From positions 80,183,234 through 80,247,233 of the forward strand of contig OY970827.1 of assembly GCA_963853835.1 (NCBI GenBank): a DNA stretch of 64,000 bases. Direction: 5' to 3'. The notes beneath the pieces were generated by a model that saw nothing but the letters and a program-made list of their open reading frames with translations, ran no database searches and had not been told where the DNA came from. Shown piece after piece: positions 40,162 to 51,084 of this stretch. The DNA is from Calendula officinalis. Lineage: Eukaryota > Streptophyta > Magnoliopsida > Asterales > Asteraceae. The position numbers were made by a program, and so were the translations under genes. Every line of letters begins with the position of its first letter. Position 1 is the first letter of the stretch.

Positions 40162-42490
40162 GTTGGGTATGTTTTCTATAAGGTGCCCGAAAAAGCAATA
40201 TTTTGGTGTAACATAGTGTACACTTTTTGCTTGTTGGTTACACTTTTGTTTTTAGCAATTAATATTCTTATAAGTATTTGTTCTACTGGTTTTTCCTTCT
40301 CTTTGGCTTTTCATGTTGGTTGTATATATTGTTAGGGCTAATTTGCTATCTTTCCACTATTATGTGAAAATCATATATTATAACTAATAAAATTCTTTCT
40401 TTTAAGTTTGCACCAAATTTGTAGTTTTCGTACAGTTGGAATGAGTCCTGAAGAAACTTCTTAGAGCATCTCTCAAATGTTAGTTTTTTTAAAAGCTTAT
40501 TACTATTCTAATAAATCTTTGAAAGACTTTTTACCATTGGAATGCCTAACTTTTTGAAAAGCTTATTGCAAAGACTTATTCTCTAATAACATTTTAACCA
40601 TCTTTTAATGTTTGTCATTTTTAGCCCTTATGTTTAATAACATTTCAATTTAAACCTTAGATTTAAACCTTAGTATATAAATTCTTTATTATATTTTTAT
40701 TACTTAATAAATAAATTATATAATATTTAATGTCAATTAGTATAATATTTTTGTATTAGACATTTTAAAATATATAATATTTAGTAAGATGTCAAAAAAA
40801 TTGTCAAATTATATATAGGGGTATTTATAAAACATTTGAGATACATAAAGGTAGATTAGAAATATTATAAAAGAATAAGCTTTTGGAGAGGTTAACCATT
40901 GGAGGTGTCATTTATGAAAAGGTTTTTTGTTAGTGGATGTTGATGTGGCAAAACTAATAAGCTTTTATGAGTTTAACCATTGGGGATGCTTATCACACTA
41001 TTTAGTTGTCGCCGTACAAAATCAAATCGCAGTGACATACTACTTCTTGAAATTTCGGATGTCGCGGTGCTATAGCGTATTCCGAGAGGGTTCTATTGAG
41101 TGTTTGCAAAAATATTTAGAATATGAGAATTGAGTTTATTCATATATGAATAAGTATTATTCACGTATAATAATATAAGATATGATCATTTTATTCATAT
41201 AATTATCCCATTTTCTATCTTAGTTTTCAATTCAATGGAACCCTTCCCAGATTACTCCTACATAAATTAACTAGCTTCATAGCCCGCCCGATGGTCGGGC
41301 ATGCTTCGAGAAAACATTGAAAATATTAAAATCTAAATTGACATTGAAATAAACTTAAGAGAAAACAAAACAGAATGCTCATTATTACCTGATATTCGGG
41401 TGCAGGGAAAGACTAAAAATTGTATGTTAAACGGACGAAAGACTCTATGTTTAAATAGGCTCAATATTACCAAGCTTTTCGAAATTCAATACTAAATTAA
41501 AATTCAAATTAAAAATAACAGCAGATTATATGATTTACTAATTGACTCAATTGTAGAAACTTTCCGAAAGTATAGGTGATAACTATGGAATAGTGAAAAT
41601 CATTACTAATTTAAAATTCAAATTTAAAAAATAATCAGATTGTAGTATTAAAATACGGAAATTATGGAAATTTAATTAAACATTTTAATGGTATCGACTT
41701 ATTTATAGCACAAAATTATTAATGTTATGTAAGAACTAAGAACCCAGATAAATGTTAATCGCCAGTTACCACATCAATCTTTCTTCAAAGAAATGTTCAT
41801 GAACATCTTAATGTCATTTTTAAATGTTCATAAATGTATAAAAAATACATGCAAAAATACAAATCCAGACGGGCAAAAACATATTTAATTGGCCACGTGT
41901 ATTATTTCTCTACTGATATAGGAGTAATTTTTTTTTTTCGGAAACTACAAATCCAGATTGGGAAAAACTAAAATAAACGTAAGCCTGTCACAACCGTACA
42001 AAATGTATTCTAGAATATGGAAAGTTTCCGAGACCCCACATGATATCCTTTTTTTTTTTTTTACATTTTCTACTACTATTTTATTTAATATAATAACCAT
42101 CCACATTTTACATGCCTCACTATAAAATAATAATAAGCTAGACTGATAAATTATTACTATATAATTTGAGTTTTCGGACTTCACACATCTAGGTAGTAAA
42201 TGAATGCAATAATTTAACGATAACTTGTTTGTGATATCCCAGGATTTTAATGTATTAAATTTGTACACTGATGATGTTTACCTGAACACTATAAAGTGGT
42301 CCATAATAAGAGCACATGGAAAGATGACATTGTTTTTATAATGTTTTGGTGAAAATTTTGTTTCTGAAAAGTGGAGGAGTTCAGAAAATGTACTGAATTC
42401 TTTTGAATTATTAATTTTTTTTTTTGAAATTTAAATAATTGAATAAATTAAAACAAATAAATAAATAAAAAGAAATACATTTATTAAAAT
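40162..42490. other. Downstream flank of the bHLH gene and intergenic DNA
   Basis: The first few hundred bases should contain the 3' UTR; AATAAA-like words occur near 40387. Beyond that it is AT-rich with no gene. A Helitron-like end is annotated at 41265-41300. Confidence 0.5.
41265..41300 (-). mobile_element. Candidate Helitron 3' terminus (minus strand)
   Basis: The minus strand has the perfect hairpin CCCGA-CCA-TCGGG, then about a dozen bases, then CTAGTT, the geometry of a Helitron 3' end. The element would extend to higher coordinates. Its 5' end was not recognised. Confidence 0.5.
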
Positions 42491-42497
42491 TATGAGT

Positions 42498-43105
42498 AAA
42501 TTATATTAATGGTCTTGCGGTTTGTTAAAAATTTTGAATTTACTCTATAAGTCTACAAAATTACACGAATGGTTCTTAAGTACGAAACTTTGTTACGCTT
42601 TTAGTACCTAAAACTAATTGGTCGTTAAATGCTTCCGTTAATGGTTGTTTTGATGAGGATAAAACCATCTTTTCATATTTTTTTTGCTTTTATTAGTTAT
42701 ATATTGTACTTTTACAACTACAGTAGCTTTGTTTGACCATTTTCATGTATAAGTCTATATGCACAACATACAAATCTTCTTCAACAATGTATTTTCACTA
42801 AAGTTCTTCAAATTCTCATCTTACATTCCTTGAAATCACCTCGCGTGACCTAATTTCAATATTCATACCACACACGATTCATTCTCCAAAATCCCCTTCA
42901 AATCCCTAAATTTTAATCTAATACTCCTAATATACCCCCAATGTTGATTGCAAATTACCTGATTTAACCGAAGCATTTAACCGCAGTTAGTATTAGGGAA
43001 CAAAAGTGTAACGAGATATCGTATTTAAGGACCATCCATTTAAGTTTTTAGACTTACGGAACAGATCCAAAATTTTTTGCAAACCACAGAGATTTATTAA
43101 TAAAT
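42498..43105. mobile_element. Foldback element, about 600 bp
   Basis: The left arm attaatggtcttgcggtttg ... aaaattttgaatt matches the reverse complement of the right arm (aaaattttttgcaaaccaca ... tttattaat). The interior has no coding. Boundaries are approximate and no target duplication was confirmed. Confidence 0.55.
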
Positions 43106-43255
43106 AAGATTACATGTCTTAAAAAAATACTTAATTTAAAGACAATAATTTTAAAATATATAAGAGCATCGGATATGGCTCGTTATAGACACTTTAAATG
43201 AGTTTAAACAACCCCAAACCATACTGCCCCTCGTGTCAAGCTCATGCCAGTATCC

Positions 43256-44219
43256 AATGGCGGTACCAAGGGGTGGGCAGGGTGGGCATCTGCCTACCCC
43301 AAATTTTTTCTAATTAGTATAAATTTTTTAGGTGTCGGTTTATTTTTTCGTTTGGTTCATCCAAATATACATAATATATAAGCGATAGCTAATACACGTC
43401 ATATATTAGCTTAGTGGCTAAGTCATGTATCTTAAAACATATACTCCCTCCGTCCCACAAAAAACTTCTCATTTCACCCTAAATTTTTGTCCCACAAAAA
43501 ACTTCCTATTTCAATAAAATACTATTATTACTAAGGACCCCACCACTAACTATCCACTAACCATCTTTCTCTCTCCAAATCAATCTTATATTTTAATCAA
43601 AATTATTGTCAATGACCCCACCACTATCTATCACCTTAAAACTTGTGCCCATCTCAAATGAGAAGTTTTTTGTGGGACGGAGGGAGTAACATTTAGTTTA
43701 AATCTCTTCCATAAGCATATATATTTTTAATTTTTTTTTCTTTCCCGTTTTAATGTTTCTTTTAATTTATCTCCTATTAAAATTTTCTTTTTCTTATTCA
43801 TTTTTCCCTAGGTTTATTGGTTTAAAAATATTATGCTTATCATTTATTCGATCACACATATATTTAACCAGTGACATATTAGTCCACAACATATATATAT
43901 GAATACTTTAAAAACTTACTTGAACGTTATAACAAAACTAAATACGAATATGAGTTAAAAACATAAATTGTGTATATGAAATCTATCATTATAAAAAAAG
44001 TAATCTATTTTGTATATTACTAAATTTTATAATTTTTATTTCGACTTAACTAATATGTGAATTTTGATTTTGACTAATTTAATTTACGTTTAGACTTTCT
44101 TCAAACTAAAACTGATTTGATTTGTTTTACGATTTGACTTTAAATAAAACCTCAATAAAAAAACCTGACTTGCACTCTAAAATTTGCCCATCTTTAAAAA
44201 TTTGTCTGGTACCGCCCCT
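43256..44219. mobile_element. TIR element (964 bp) with 10-bp duplication GCCAGTATCC, hosting a Stowaway MITE
   Basis: Ends aatggcggtacca and, reverse-complemented from the right, aggggcggtaccagac. The exact decamer GCCAGTATCC flanks it at 43246-43255 and 44220-44229. A duplication of 9-10 bp suggests Mutator-like, whereas the tggcgg end resembles hAT; I cannot decide. No intact transposase is present. Confidence 0.8.
43444..43686. mobile_element. Stowaway MITE (243 bp)
   Basis: Perfect-looking TIRs ctccctccgtcccacaaaaa and tttttgtgggacggagggag with the TA duplication at 43442-43443 and 43687-43688. Nested in the 43256-44219 element. Confidence 0.95.
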
Positions 44220-44229
44220 GCCAGTATCC

Positions 44230-45408
44230 CGTGCGCCAAATGTTTAAAGCGAGTTATACGTATATTTCCTTTCTTTTTTGTTTTTTTAAATTTTATTTGG
44301 TTCGAAATATTTTTGTGGGTTGCAAAATGATATTATATAAATGATATACAAGGGAGGGTAATTTTGAAATAAGTTTTAAAATCATATTGTTAGAAAAAGC
44401 AAAAATATTTTTAACACGGTTATACCCATCGATACCTTCTACTCTTGCATCACAATATTTATTATGTGAAAAAAGATATTTGTCAGTTTTTTTATCTTTT
44501 ATATTGCAGTTATTTCCTTTGGGAAATGTTAATAAGATAATTGTCAGTTTTTTTTATCTTTCATATTATTTTCTAACATGCAAACTCATCCGTTACCCAA
44601 CTCACTCGCCCAGCCCAACATGCCTCTTTTAATGAAAAACTATAGATACATTCAAGGTAGTCCATTTTTTTTTGAAGTCTTGAGGGATAAATCTCAGCCC
44701 TTAAATCAATCAACTTCCAAATCATTACCACTACCACTATGACATGTGATTCAATACATCAACACACCACCTCATGTGTATTAAATTACATGTGATTGCA
44801 CACCACCGCCAACCCCTGTCAGCTACCGTCTTCACCACCGGCAACCCCTTGCCACTGTTGGATGCTTTCAGTCACATGTGATTGTGTATCCAATCGCATG
44901 TGATTGCGGCGGTCGCGGCGGCGGCGACGATGGTCAGGGTGGGCGGCGGCGGCAGTGGACGGTGATGGTGGTGGTGGCCGGCGGTGGTGGTTGTGTATTC
45001 AATCACATGTGATTTGATGATGGTGGTTGTTAAGGGATTTTTAAACCAATGGTTAGGATTTGCCCATTGGGACTTGGTTTTAAAGGTGTATTACCTAAAA
45101 CACAACCCTGGAAAACTAAAGCTTTGAAATAACATTTTTGGAGTAAATTACACAAAACATCCCTGTGATTTGTACGAAATTGTGGATTACGTCCCTCAAT
45201 TTCTTAATAGTTTGTAACATCAACACTCCCTAATTTTGAAATTTGTAACATCAATGGTCCCTAGAAAATTAACATTCTAGGGACCATTAATATTACAAAT
45301 TTAAAACGTAAGGGACTTATCTCATACAAGCCGAAGAATTATTTGATTTAATCCATCTTGTAATAAGGGTTCAACCGCTTCACCACACATCGCGTGCATT
45401 TAGATTAG
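44230..45408. other. Intergenic DNA with a probable foldback and GGC/GGT-rich core
   Basis: At about 44676-45080, left words aagtcttgagggataaatct and the reverse complement of the right end (aagtcccaatgggcaaatcc) form an imperfect inverted repeat. Inside it are four copies of acatgtgatt and a GC-rich ggcggcggtggtgg core. At 45125-45340 is a short inverted repeat around ggtccctagaaa/ctagggacc. No gene. Confidence 0.45.
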
Positions 45409-45594
45409 GGAAATGCTAACAAGTGCCCTTAGGACAATGGTTAAGGAAAAAAAGGAAGCTTTAATTTATTATAAATTAACCATAAAAAATAACCGCCCCC
45501 TGAATTTCATAACCATCTCGAGGTAGTTATGCTTCAAGACTTGTACATTCTTCCCCTTAACCATTGCCCTAAGGGCACTTGTTAGCAAAACCCT
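45409..45594. mobile_element. MITE with about 33-bp TIRs downstream of the EYA pseudogene
   Basis: The left arm tgctaacaagtgcccttagg followed by acaatggttaagg is matched by the inverted right arm ccttaaccattgccctaagg followed by gcacttgttagc. Length about 186 bp. The family was not assigned; TTA-like flanks are suggestive of Harbinger type but imperfect. Confidence 0.75.
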
Positions 45595-45633
45595 TTAAAT
45601 TATAGTATAACTTTAAAAGTAAGAATGACTAAC

Positions 45634-47710
45634 CATTTTCATAAGGAATCAAATCATCAAGTCGAAATAGTAAGCATTTAACAAGGCTCGGGATTAACGA
45701 CCCTGAAGTTACAATAACATTTTTGAACTCGAGGTGGGACCCGTTGAGGGAGTTGAATCTTTGTTACCACTTGCACATTGTGCCACACAAGCCCGAGCTG
45801 TAATTTAAGAAAAATGCACAAATTATTACTAGTTGTCTTTTAGCCAAATGTCGGAAATAAACTTGCCAATATGTATTTATACTGTATAAATACGTATGCA
45901 TTTCTTCTGATGCTAATTACATCATATAGGAGGGTCCCACAAAATCAAAATGTTAAACAACGCCTATCAAACATTATTTACTACTGGTATAACAAAACTA
46001 AAATCCTAAAAAGGTTAATATTTAATTTTAAAGCTAAAAATTGAAAACTCAATGATTTTTCAAAAAGCACTATTTTCAAACTTGCCACCTTTTGCTAACC
46101 TACCAATTGCAGCAAGAAAAAAATCATGCCAAAGTTTAAAAATAAGTAACAAAGCTAATAATGACAAAATTTAAAACTAGAGTTACGTAAGCATTTACAT
46201 CCATGAGACAAAGTAGTAATAAATATTATGAATTATTAGTAATCAGTTTACCTGAAGACAACCATTTGTCCGTATAGTCATCGGTCACCTGGTAAAGATT
46301 GTCCCATGATTTTATCATCTTTTCTCCAAGAACACTACGCAATCCCTGTATAAAAAAAAGGTACAACTTCAGCTCTATAGTACTGCTATAGTGACTTGAA
46401 CATTGTGCAGCTCATGCTCTCATAGTCCTTTGGCTTTCTAAAGGTCATGAGCATATAATAAAGGTCAAAATACATTTTACTAGTCTGAATTTGTTTGACT
46501 AGGTTTTTTACTACCTTTAACTATTAAAGGTGCAACATGGTATCCTCAACTGGACAAAATGATCGATTAGTACCTTGCCTTATTATTTGATCGTGTTTTC
46601 TTACTTGACTTACTTTCGTTTGAGCTTTAGACGGACTAAAAAATATACGTTCATCTCAATATATTGATATTAGAAGCAAATCACGTGAAAAAACAATACC
46701 AAATTAGTGAGCCAACGTACTAAATCGATCATTTTAATAATTCAGGGTAGCAGAAGATCTAATCAGCCAAGGGGTAATAAAATGCATTTTGGCCTAATTA
46801 ATACAAAATTTTTACTTTTAAAAGGCGTCTTTTTTTACTTGAACTTGAAGTGCGACGGATGGAATTTAACGTCAAAACCAATATGATTTCTTTAGTTTAC
46901 ATCAGTATGTACAAGTATTAAGATACTGAATGCCAGGGCTCCATTGTATACATTTTGACTTTTTTTTAAGTGAACTTGATGAAATTCTAAATCAAAGTTG
47001 TAAAGGGGTACATTTAATTTTTACAAACCAAGAAAAGTTAAAAACACTAATTAGTGATAAAAAACTGGTGTTAATTTATGACACCAATTTCAACATAACA
47101 TATTGACTTGTCAAGGAGGCCCTTACTTCTTGATTTTGACTTCTCAAAGTTATTTTGAAAAGTGTATCCAAACATGCCCATAATTGACTGGATAAAGTCA
47201 AACAGCATCTAGAACCAATCAAATATGATATACAGTACAATTTATTTATGTGAAATAAAAGAACCTTTCTATACTTGTGAGCAATGATCCGGTATCTATA
47301 AGCCAATTTCCTCTCGTTATCATTATCATAATCATAATCATAAGCAGGACCACCAACAAAACCATCATTTGCAAAATCATAATCAGTCAGATCTAAACCA
47401 TCATCATACGGCCTCACTTCATCAACAAAAGGTCTGTTGCACCTTTCAATCTGCTCACATCAATAATAAAAAAGTCTAAGATCGCAAAAATTAACTTATT
47501 AAGTGACACTTGGGGGGGGCGAGTGAAGATTAATCGGTTTTTGGGTTACTTGTTCATAGAAGAAGTAATGATCACAGATTAGAAGGATTTGGTTTTGCCA
47601 ATTTCTATACCCTTTTGAACGTCTTCAAAAGCCTTTGCATATGTGCCTGTGATGGTAAGATTAGGGTTTCGTCCATATCCCATACGAAAACATTGACTTT
47701 TTTTATCCAT
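45634..47710 (-). pseudogene. EYA: EYES ABSENT homologue (HAD tyrosine phosphatase), truncated four-exon pseudogene
   Basis: Minus-strand exons: 47710-47550, 47450-47265, 46345-46252 and 45797-45634. All introns have GT-AG ends and compatible phases. Exon 1 carries the HAD nucleophile motif VFVWDMDETLI, then YAKAF, VQKGIEIGK and LICDHYFFYEQ. Exon 2 has RPYDDGLDLTDYDF and KLAYRYRIIAHKYRK; exon 3 WDNLYQVTDDYTDKWLSS; exon 4 CVAQCASG, NVIVTSGSLIP and LVKCLLFRLDDL. These match plant EYA in order. Lesions: an extra A in a seven-A run just after the ATG, two frame-disrupting deletions in exon 1 (near 47655 and 47588), and a one-base loss in exon 4. The remaining C-terminal exons are missing. Retained introns exclude a processed pseudogene. 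Function lost; a working gene probably exists elsewhere. Confidence 0.85.
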
Positions 47711-48214
47711 TAATTTGGGTTTGAAATCAGTAAGAAGAAAGTGAAGAAAACATATGTGCCTGTGTCATGGGGAGTTTTTTCTTAACCGGAGTTATAAAAA
47801 AGAGTCAGAGCACCTTTTGTTTTGTGTTGTGTACTTGTGTTTTGCTTAAGGAGAAAATATGTATATAAATATAAAAAAAAAAACTCCCTTGGAGTTTGAA
47901 GTTTTATCTTAATAGCCCCTTCAAGATTTCTACATACTTCAGTTTATGCCAAAGTCTTTGCATTAATGGATAACAATATCAATGCTTTTGGAAATCTTAG
48001 GTATTCTTGCTAATTAAGCTGTGACTATCTCACTAATTATGTTTTGAGTTAGTTGGGACCATATTATACAATCACCTTAACATATATATATTTATTGAAG
48101 AAATATTGATTGACTTTTTACTCATATGAAAATGTTTATACAAATTGGTGATACATCGCAGCACTCGAACGTGAAGCAAAATGGAACAAGATTTATCTCT
48201 TATTCTTCACAAAA
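47711..48214. other. Spacer between the EYA pseudogene and copia copy 2
   Basis: AT-rich upstream region of the pseudogene, no gene. At its right edge a 16-base word (atctcttattcttcac) occurs at 48195-48210 and again at 48214-48229, across the copy 2 breakpoint. Confidence 0.5.
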
Positions 48215-48427
48215 TCTCTTATTCTTCACCTTCCATTTGTCTTGTTTATCAGCTCTAACAAGATTTATCTTGTTTACCATGTAATGACCAAGAGCTCTGT
48301 TAGGGTAATCTTCATCATATATTTCTTTACCCTTTCCAATATGTGCTGAAGGTGGAGGTGGAATATATTTCATGTCTGGCACTCCACTTATTATAACAGA
48401 GGGAGAAAATGATCTAAGTTCATTTTG

Positions 48428-50536
48428 TTAAAGTATTTTTGGATGTGGAGGAAGTGAGCATTCATCAACCTCAAACCAATTCACATTATCATCAATGTCA
48501 GGTATGATAAGTGGTTGATCAGGTGTTGGTGGTTTGGTAATGATGACATGTCTCTCTCTTTCAATAAGCTCTGGAAAATGTAGTTCTTCCTCTTCAGTAG
48601 TAACCAGAGTAGTTACTACTGGTGTAACTTCAGGAATTACTACTGATAGGGCATCAGTAGTATTTGTTGCTTTTAATTCTTCTTCTTCATTTACTACTGC
48701 TATTACCTCAGTAGTGGGAGTTACTACTGGTATTTCTTTTTCAACTTGTTCTTCCATAGTAGCAGTAGTAACTGGTTCATCTTCTGTAACCATCATCTCT
48801 GGGCCTTCATCAACATTTGTTTCTTTTAAATTCAAGAGGGAGGATGCTGCTGCTGCAATAGATTCATCAATCATTGTCTGTATGTTATCCTTCTCCCCCT
48901 TAGTGAGCTCAACTGGTGGAGCCTCACTATCATCAAGTTTCTTCTTCAATTTTCTGATGATTTTGGTTTGTTGATGAAGCCTTTGCTCATGAAACCGCAT
49001 TCTTTTGTTGATGGTATTCACATGCCTTTTCATGGCAGCCATATTTTTTCCTTGATTGGTTAAGTACTTGAGACAATCTTGTACAGTGGATTCCAAGGAA
49101 TCCACTTTAGCCGTCAATTGGTTGATTTTAATACTGCCCTCACTCCATCTAGCAAGATCATCGGGCTCACTAACAGGTACATTGGTTTTAAGGTTTTCCT
49201 TCCTTTCCATCAATTCCACATATCTGCCCTCATCACTGCTTGGTGATTCATTGGGTCTTTTAGACATTCTCTTCTTCCTAGAAGAAGCAGAGATGCCCCC
49301 CCTTGTGGTTTCTTGGCACCGGGGTCCTTTGAGTAATTCCTCAAAAGAGTCATCACTCAAAGTTGCCGAGGTTTGGGTCCTAATGATGTTTTCACTGTCC
49401 TGTGCACCCACCTTTGGGGCATCAGTAGTGAAAGCCCTCCCCTCATGTCCTCTCTCCTCCTTGGAGGACAACTCTTTGAGCCTGGGGTGTGACTCGATTT
49501 GTCCCCTGGTGTCCTTTGAAGAAAGTTTCTTTCTTTTATAAATTGTGGAAATATTTTTGGTTTTGTCTGGTAGGTCTTCCACAGAGTGAAGAGTAGCACT
49601 CTGCAGATTTATATCAAGTTCCTGGGACACATTCAGGACTTCTGTTTGGGTTGGTGATTGAGTGGCTATTTGGATTGGTGTTTGGGCTGTATTTGGGGGT
49701 GATGGAGTGGGTTGAGGTTCAACTTGGGTTGTAGCAATGGTTGAACCCTCTCCAATATTGGGTTGATCTTTGATCATGTTAGGAAACAGAGGGGTTTCCT
49801 TGCCCGAAAATTTAAATTGTTTTCTCATATTTGAGAAAACTTTCTTGTTCAACTCAGGTAATATAAAAATGTTTTTAGGAGTTGACAAGTTTTGTAATTC
49901 ACAGTTTATGATATGTTGTAGAAATCTGGGATACATTAAAAATTTGGAAGAACTAAGATTTCCCAACATACCATCAAATATCATGTATGAAAAATTAAAT
50001 ACTTGGTCTGTGCATAAACAGACAACAGCAGAGGCTATTGCCTTATTAAACTCATTCCAAGTACTTCTTTTAGGAGAAATACAATGCTGAATGGTATGTA
50101 TTAAAAATTTCCATTGTGGGGAGAGCAGACCCTTTTGAAAAGTAACTATATTCAGTCTGCCCTCATATCCCATTTTATTCAAAATTTCAGCAATGTATTC
50201 CTTAGGAAGAGTAGACATACTTGAATCATCGTGTAATTGTAGATGGTGTCTGATTGATTGTTCTGTTACTGTGATGTGCTTTCCATCTACTTTAGATTTT
50301 ATCATTGATGATGTTGTTCCTTCTGTTCGCTCAGCATTGGTCCAGAAATCCACCAAGTGCTGTTGATATGATTTTGGTTTTACAGTTAAGGCAAACTGTA
50401 TATATGAATTTCTCAAAAATTTTACGATCGGACGGAAGTCTTTTGTTCCGTCGGGATTCTTTAAGAATGCAACCATATTGTGAAATTCTGAGTATTTGAG
50501 ATCGGTTTGCACATCGAGAGCTTGTAAGGTTGCCAT
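48428..50536 (-). CDS. ORF3 of copia copy 2, 702 residues, shortened by a stop codon and truncation
   Basis: Starts MATLQALDVQTDLKYSEFHN at 50536, about 121 bp downstream of the internal TATA box. It has an N-terminal domain (about 1-270, with KHITVTEQSIRHHLQLHD and GLLSPQWKFLIHTIQHC), an S/T-rich linker, a basic patch SSRKKRMSKRP (about 415-428), a coiled coil (about 468-535, ending KIIRKLKKK) and an acidic V/T-rich tail. TAA at 48428-48430 ends the frame after HPKIL, where copy 1 reads on. Beyond it the same frame continues to 48215 with HIGKGKEIYDEDYPNRALGH, then is lost. No transmembrane segment or enzyme motif is visible. Function unknown; nuclear or particle-associated roles are both conceivable. 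Confidence 0.85.
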   Translation of the reverse strand: MATLQALDVQTDLKYSEFHNMVAFLKNPDGTKDFRPIVKFLRNSYIQFALTVKPKSYQQHLVDFWTNAERTEGTTSSMIKSKVDGKHITVTEQSIRHHLQLHDDSSMSTLPKEYIAEILNKMGYEGRLNIVTFQKGLLSPQWKFLIHTIQHCISPKRSTWNEFNKAIASAVVCLCTDQVFNFSYMIFDGMLGNLSSSKFLMYPRFLQHIINCELQNLSTPKNIFILPELNKKVFSNMRKQFKFSGKETPLFPNMIKDQPNIGEGSTIATTQVEPQPTPSPPNTAQTPIQIATQSPTQTEVLNVSQELDINLQSATLHSVEDLPDKTKNISTIYKRKKLSSKDTRGQIESHPRLKELSSKEERGHEGRAFTTDAPKVGAQDSENIIRTQTSATLSDDSFEELLKGPRCQETTRGGISASSRKKRMSKRPNESPSSDEGRYVELMERKENLKTNVPVSEPDDLARWSEGSIKINQLTAKVDSLESTVQDCLKYLTNQGKNMAAMKRHVNTINKRMRFHEQRLHQQTKIIRKLKKKLDDSEAPPVELTKGEKDNIQTMIDESIAAAASSLLNLKETNVDEGPEMMVTEDEPVTTATMEEQVEKEIPVVTPTTEVIAVVNEEEELKATNTTDALSVVIPEVTPVVTTLVTTEEEELHFPELIERERHVIITKPPTPDQPLIIPDIDDNVNWFEVDECSLPPHPKIL

Positions 50537-50656
50537 TGTTGTTGAGTTTTTGCAAGAATTTTGTTACTGATGAAGGGTTTTTGGTCGTAAACTAGGGTTT
50601 ATCGAGAGGTGTTTAGAGAATCGAAGTGAAGATAATGCTAAATTAATCGTCTGCCG

Positions 50657-50665
50657 CCTTTTATA
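50657..50665 (-). promoter_or_regulatory. TATA box of the internal ORF3 promoter (copy 2)
   Basis: TATAAAAGG on the minus strand, conserved with 12725-12717 in sequence and in distance to the ORF3 start. The downstream leader is also conserved (tagcattatcttcacttcga). Confidence 0.7.
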
Positions 50666-50759
50666 TCTTTCGATTAAACCTGCAAAACTACGAAAATAGC
50701 CTTCGAATCATAACATAACGGTTATTTTCATGGGGGTTAGTTTGGTAATTGTGTTTATG

Positions 50760-51030
50760 AAAGACCAGTAGTAAATAAGATATCAGTAGTAAAACGTCAG
50801 TAGTATCTACTAACATCAGTAATGACTAAGGATTTTGACATCAGTAGTAACTATAGACATCAGTAGTAACCATTAATATACACGACCAGTAGTATATGTG
50901 AATACCAGTAGTACTGACTTACCAGTAGTATTTGTGTAAACCTAAAATACACCAGTAGTAATGAATTACCAGTAGTATTTTGTGCATACACTTTCACACC
51001 AGTAGTACAGCAATACCAGTAGTAAAACAC
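50760..51030. repeat. CAGTAGTA array in the pol-ORF3 spacer, copy 2
   Basis: Twelve exact CAGTAGTA octamers by eye in about 265 bp. Most are at positions equivalent to those of copy 1, while the bases between them have diverged more. Confidence 0.93.
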
Positions 51031-51084
51031 TTAAGAAAATAATATTTTACAACACTAACTTTACACATGATTTTAAGTGAGATT

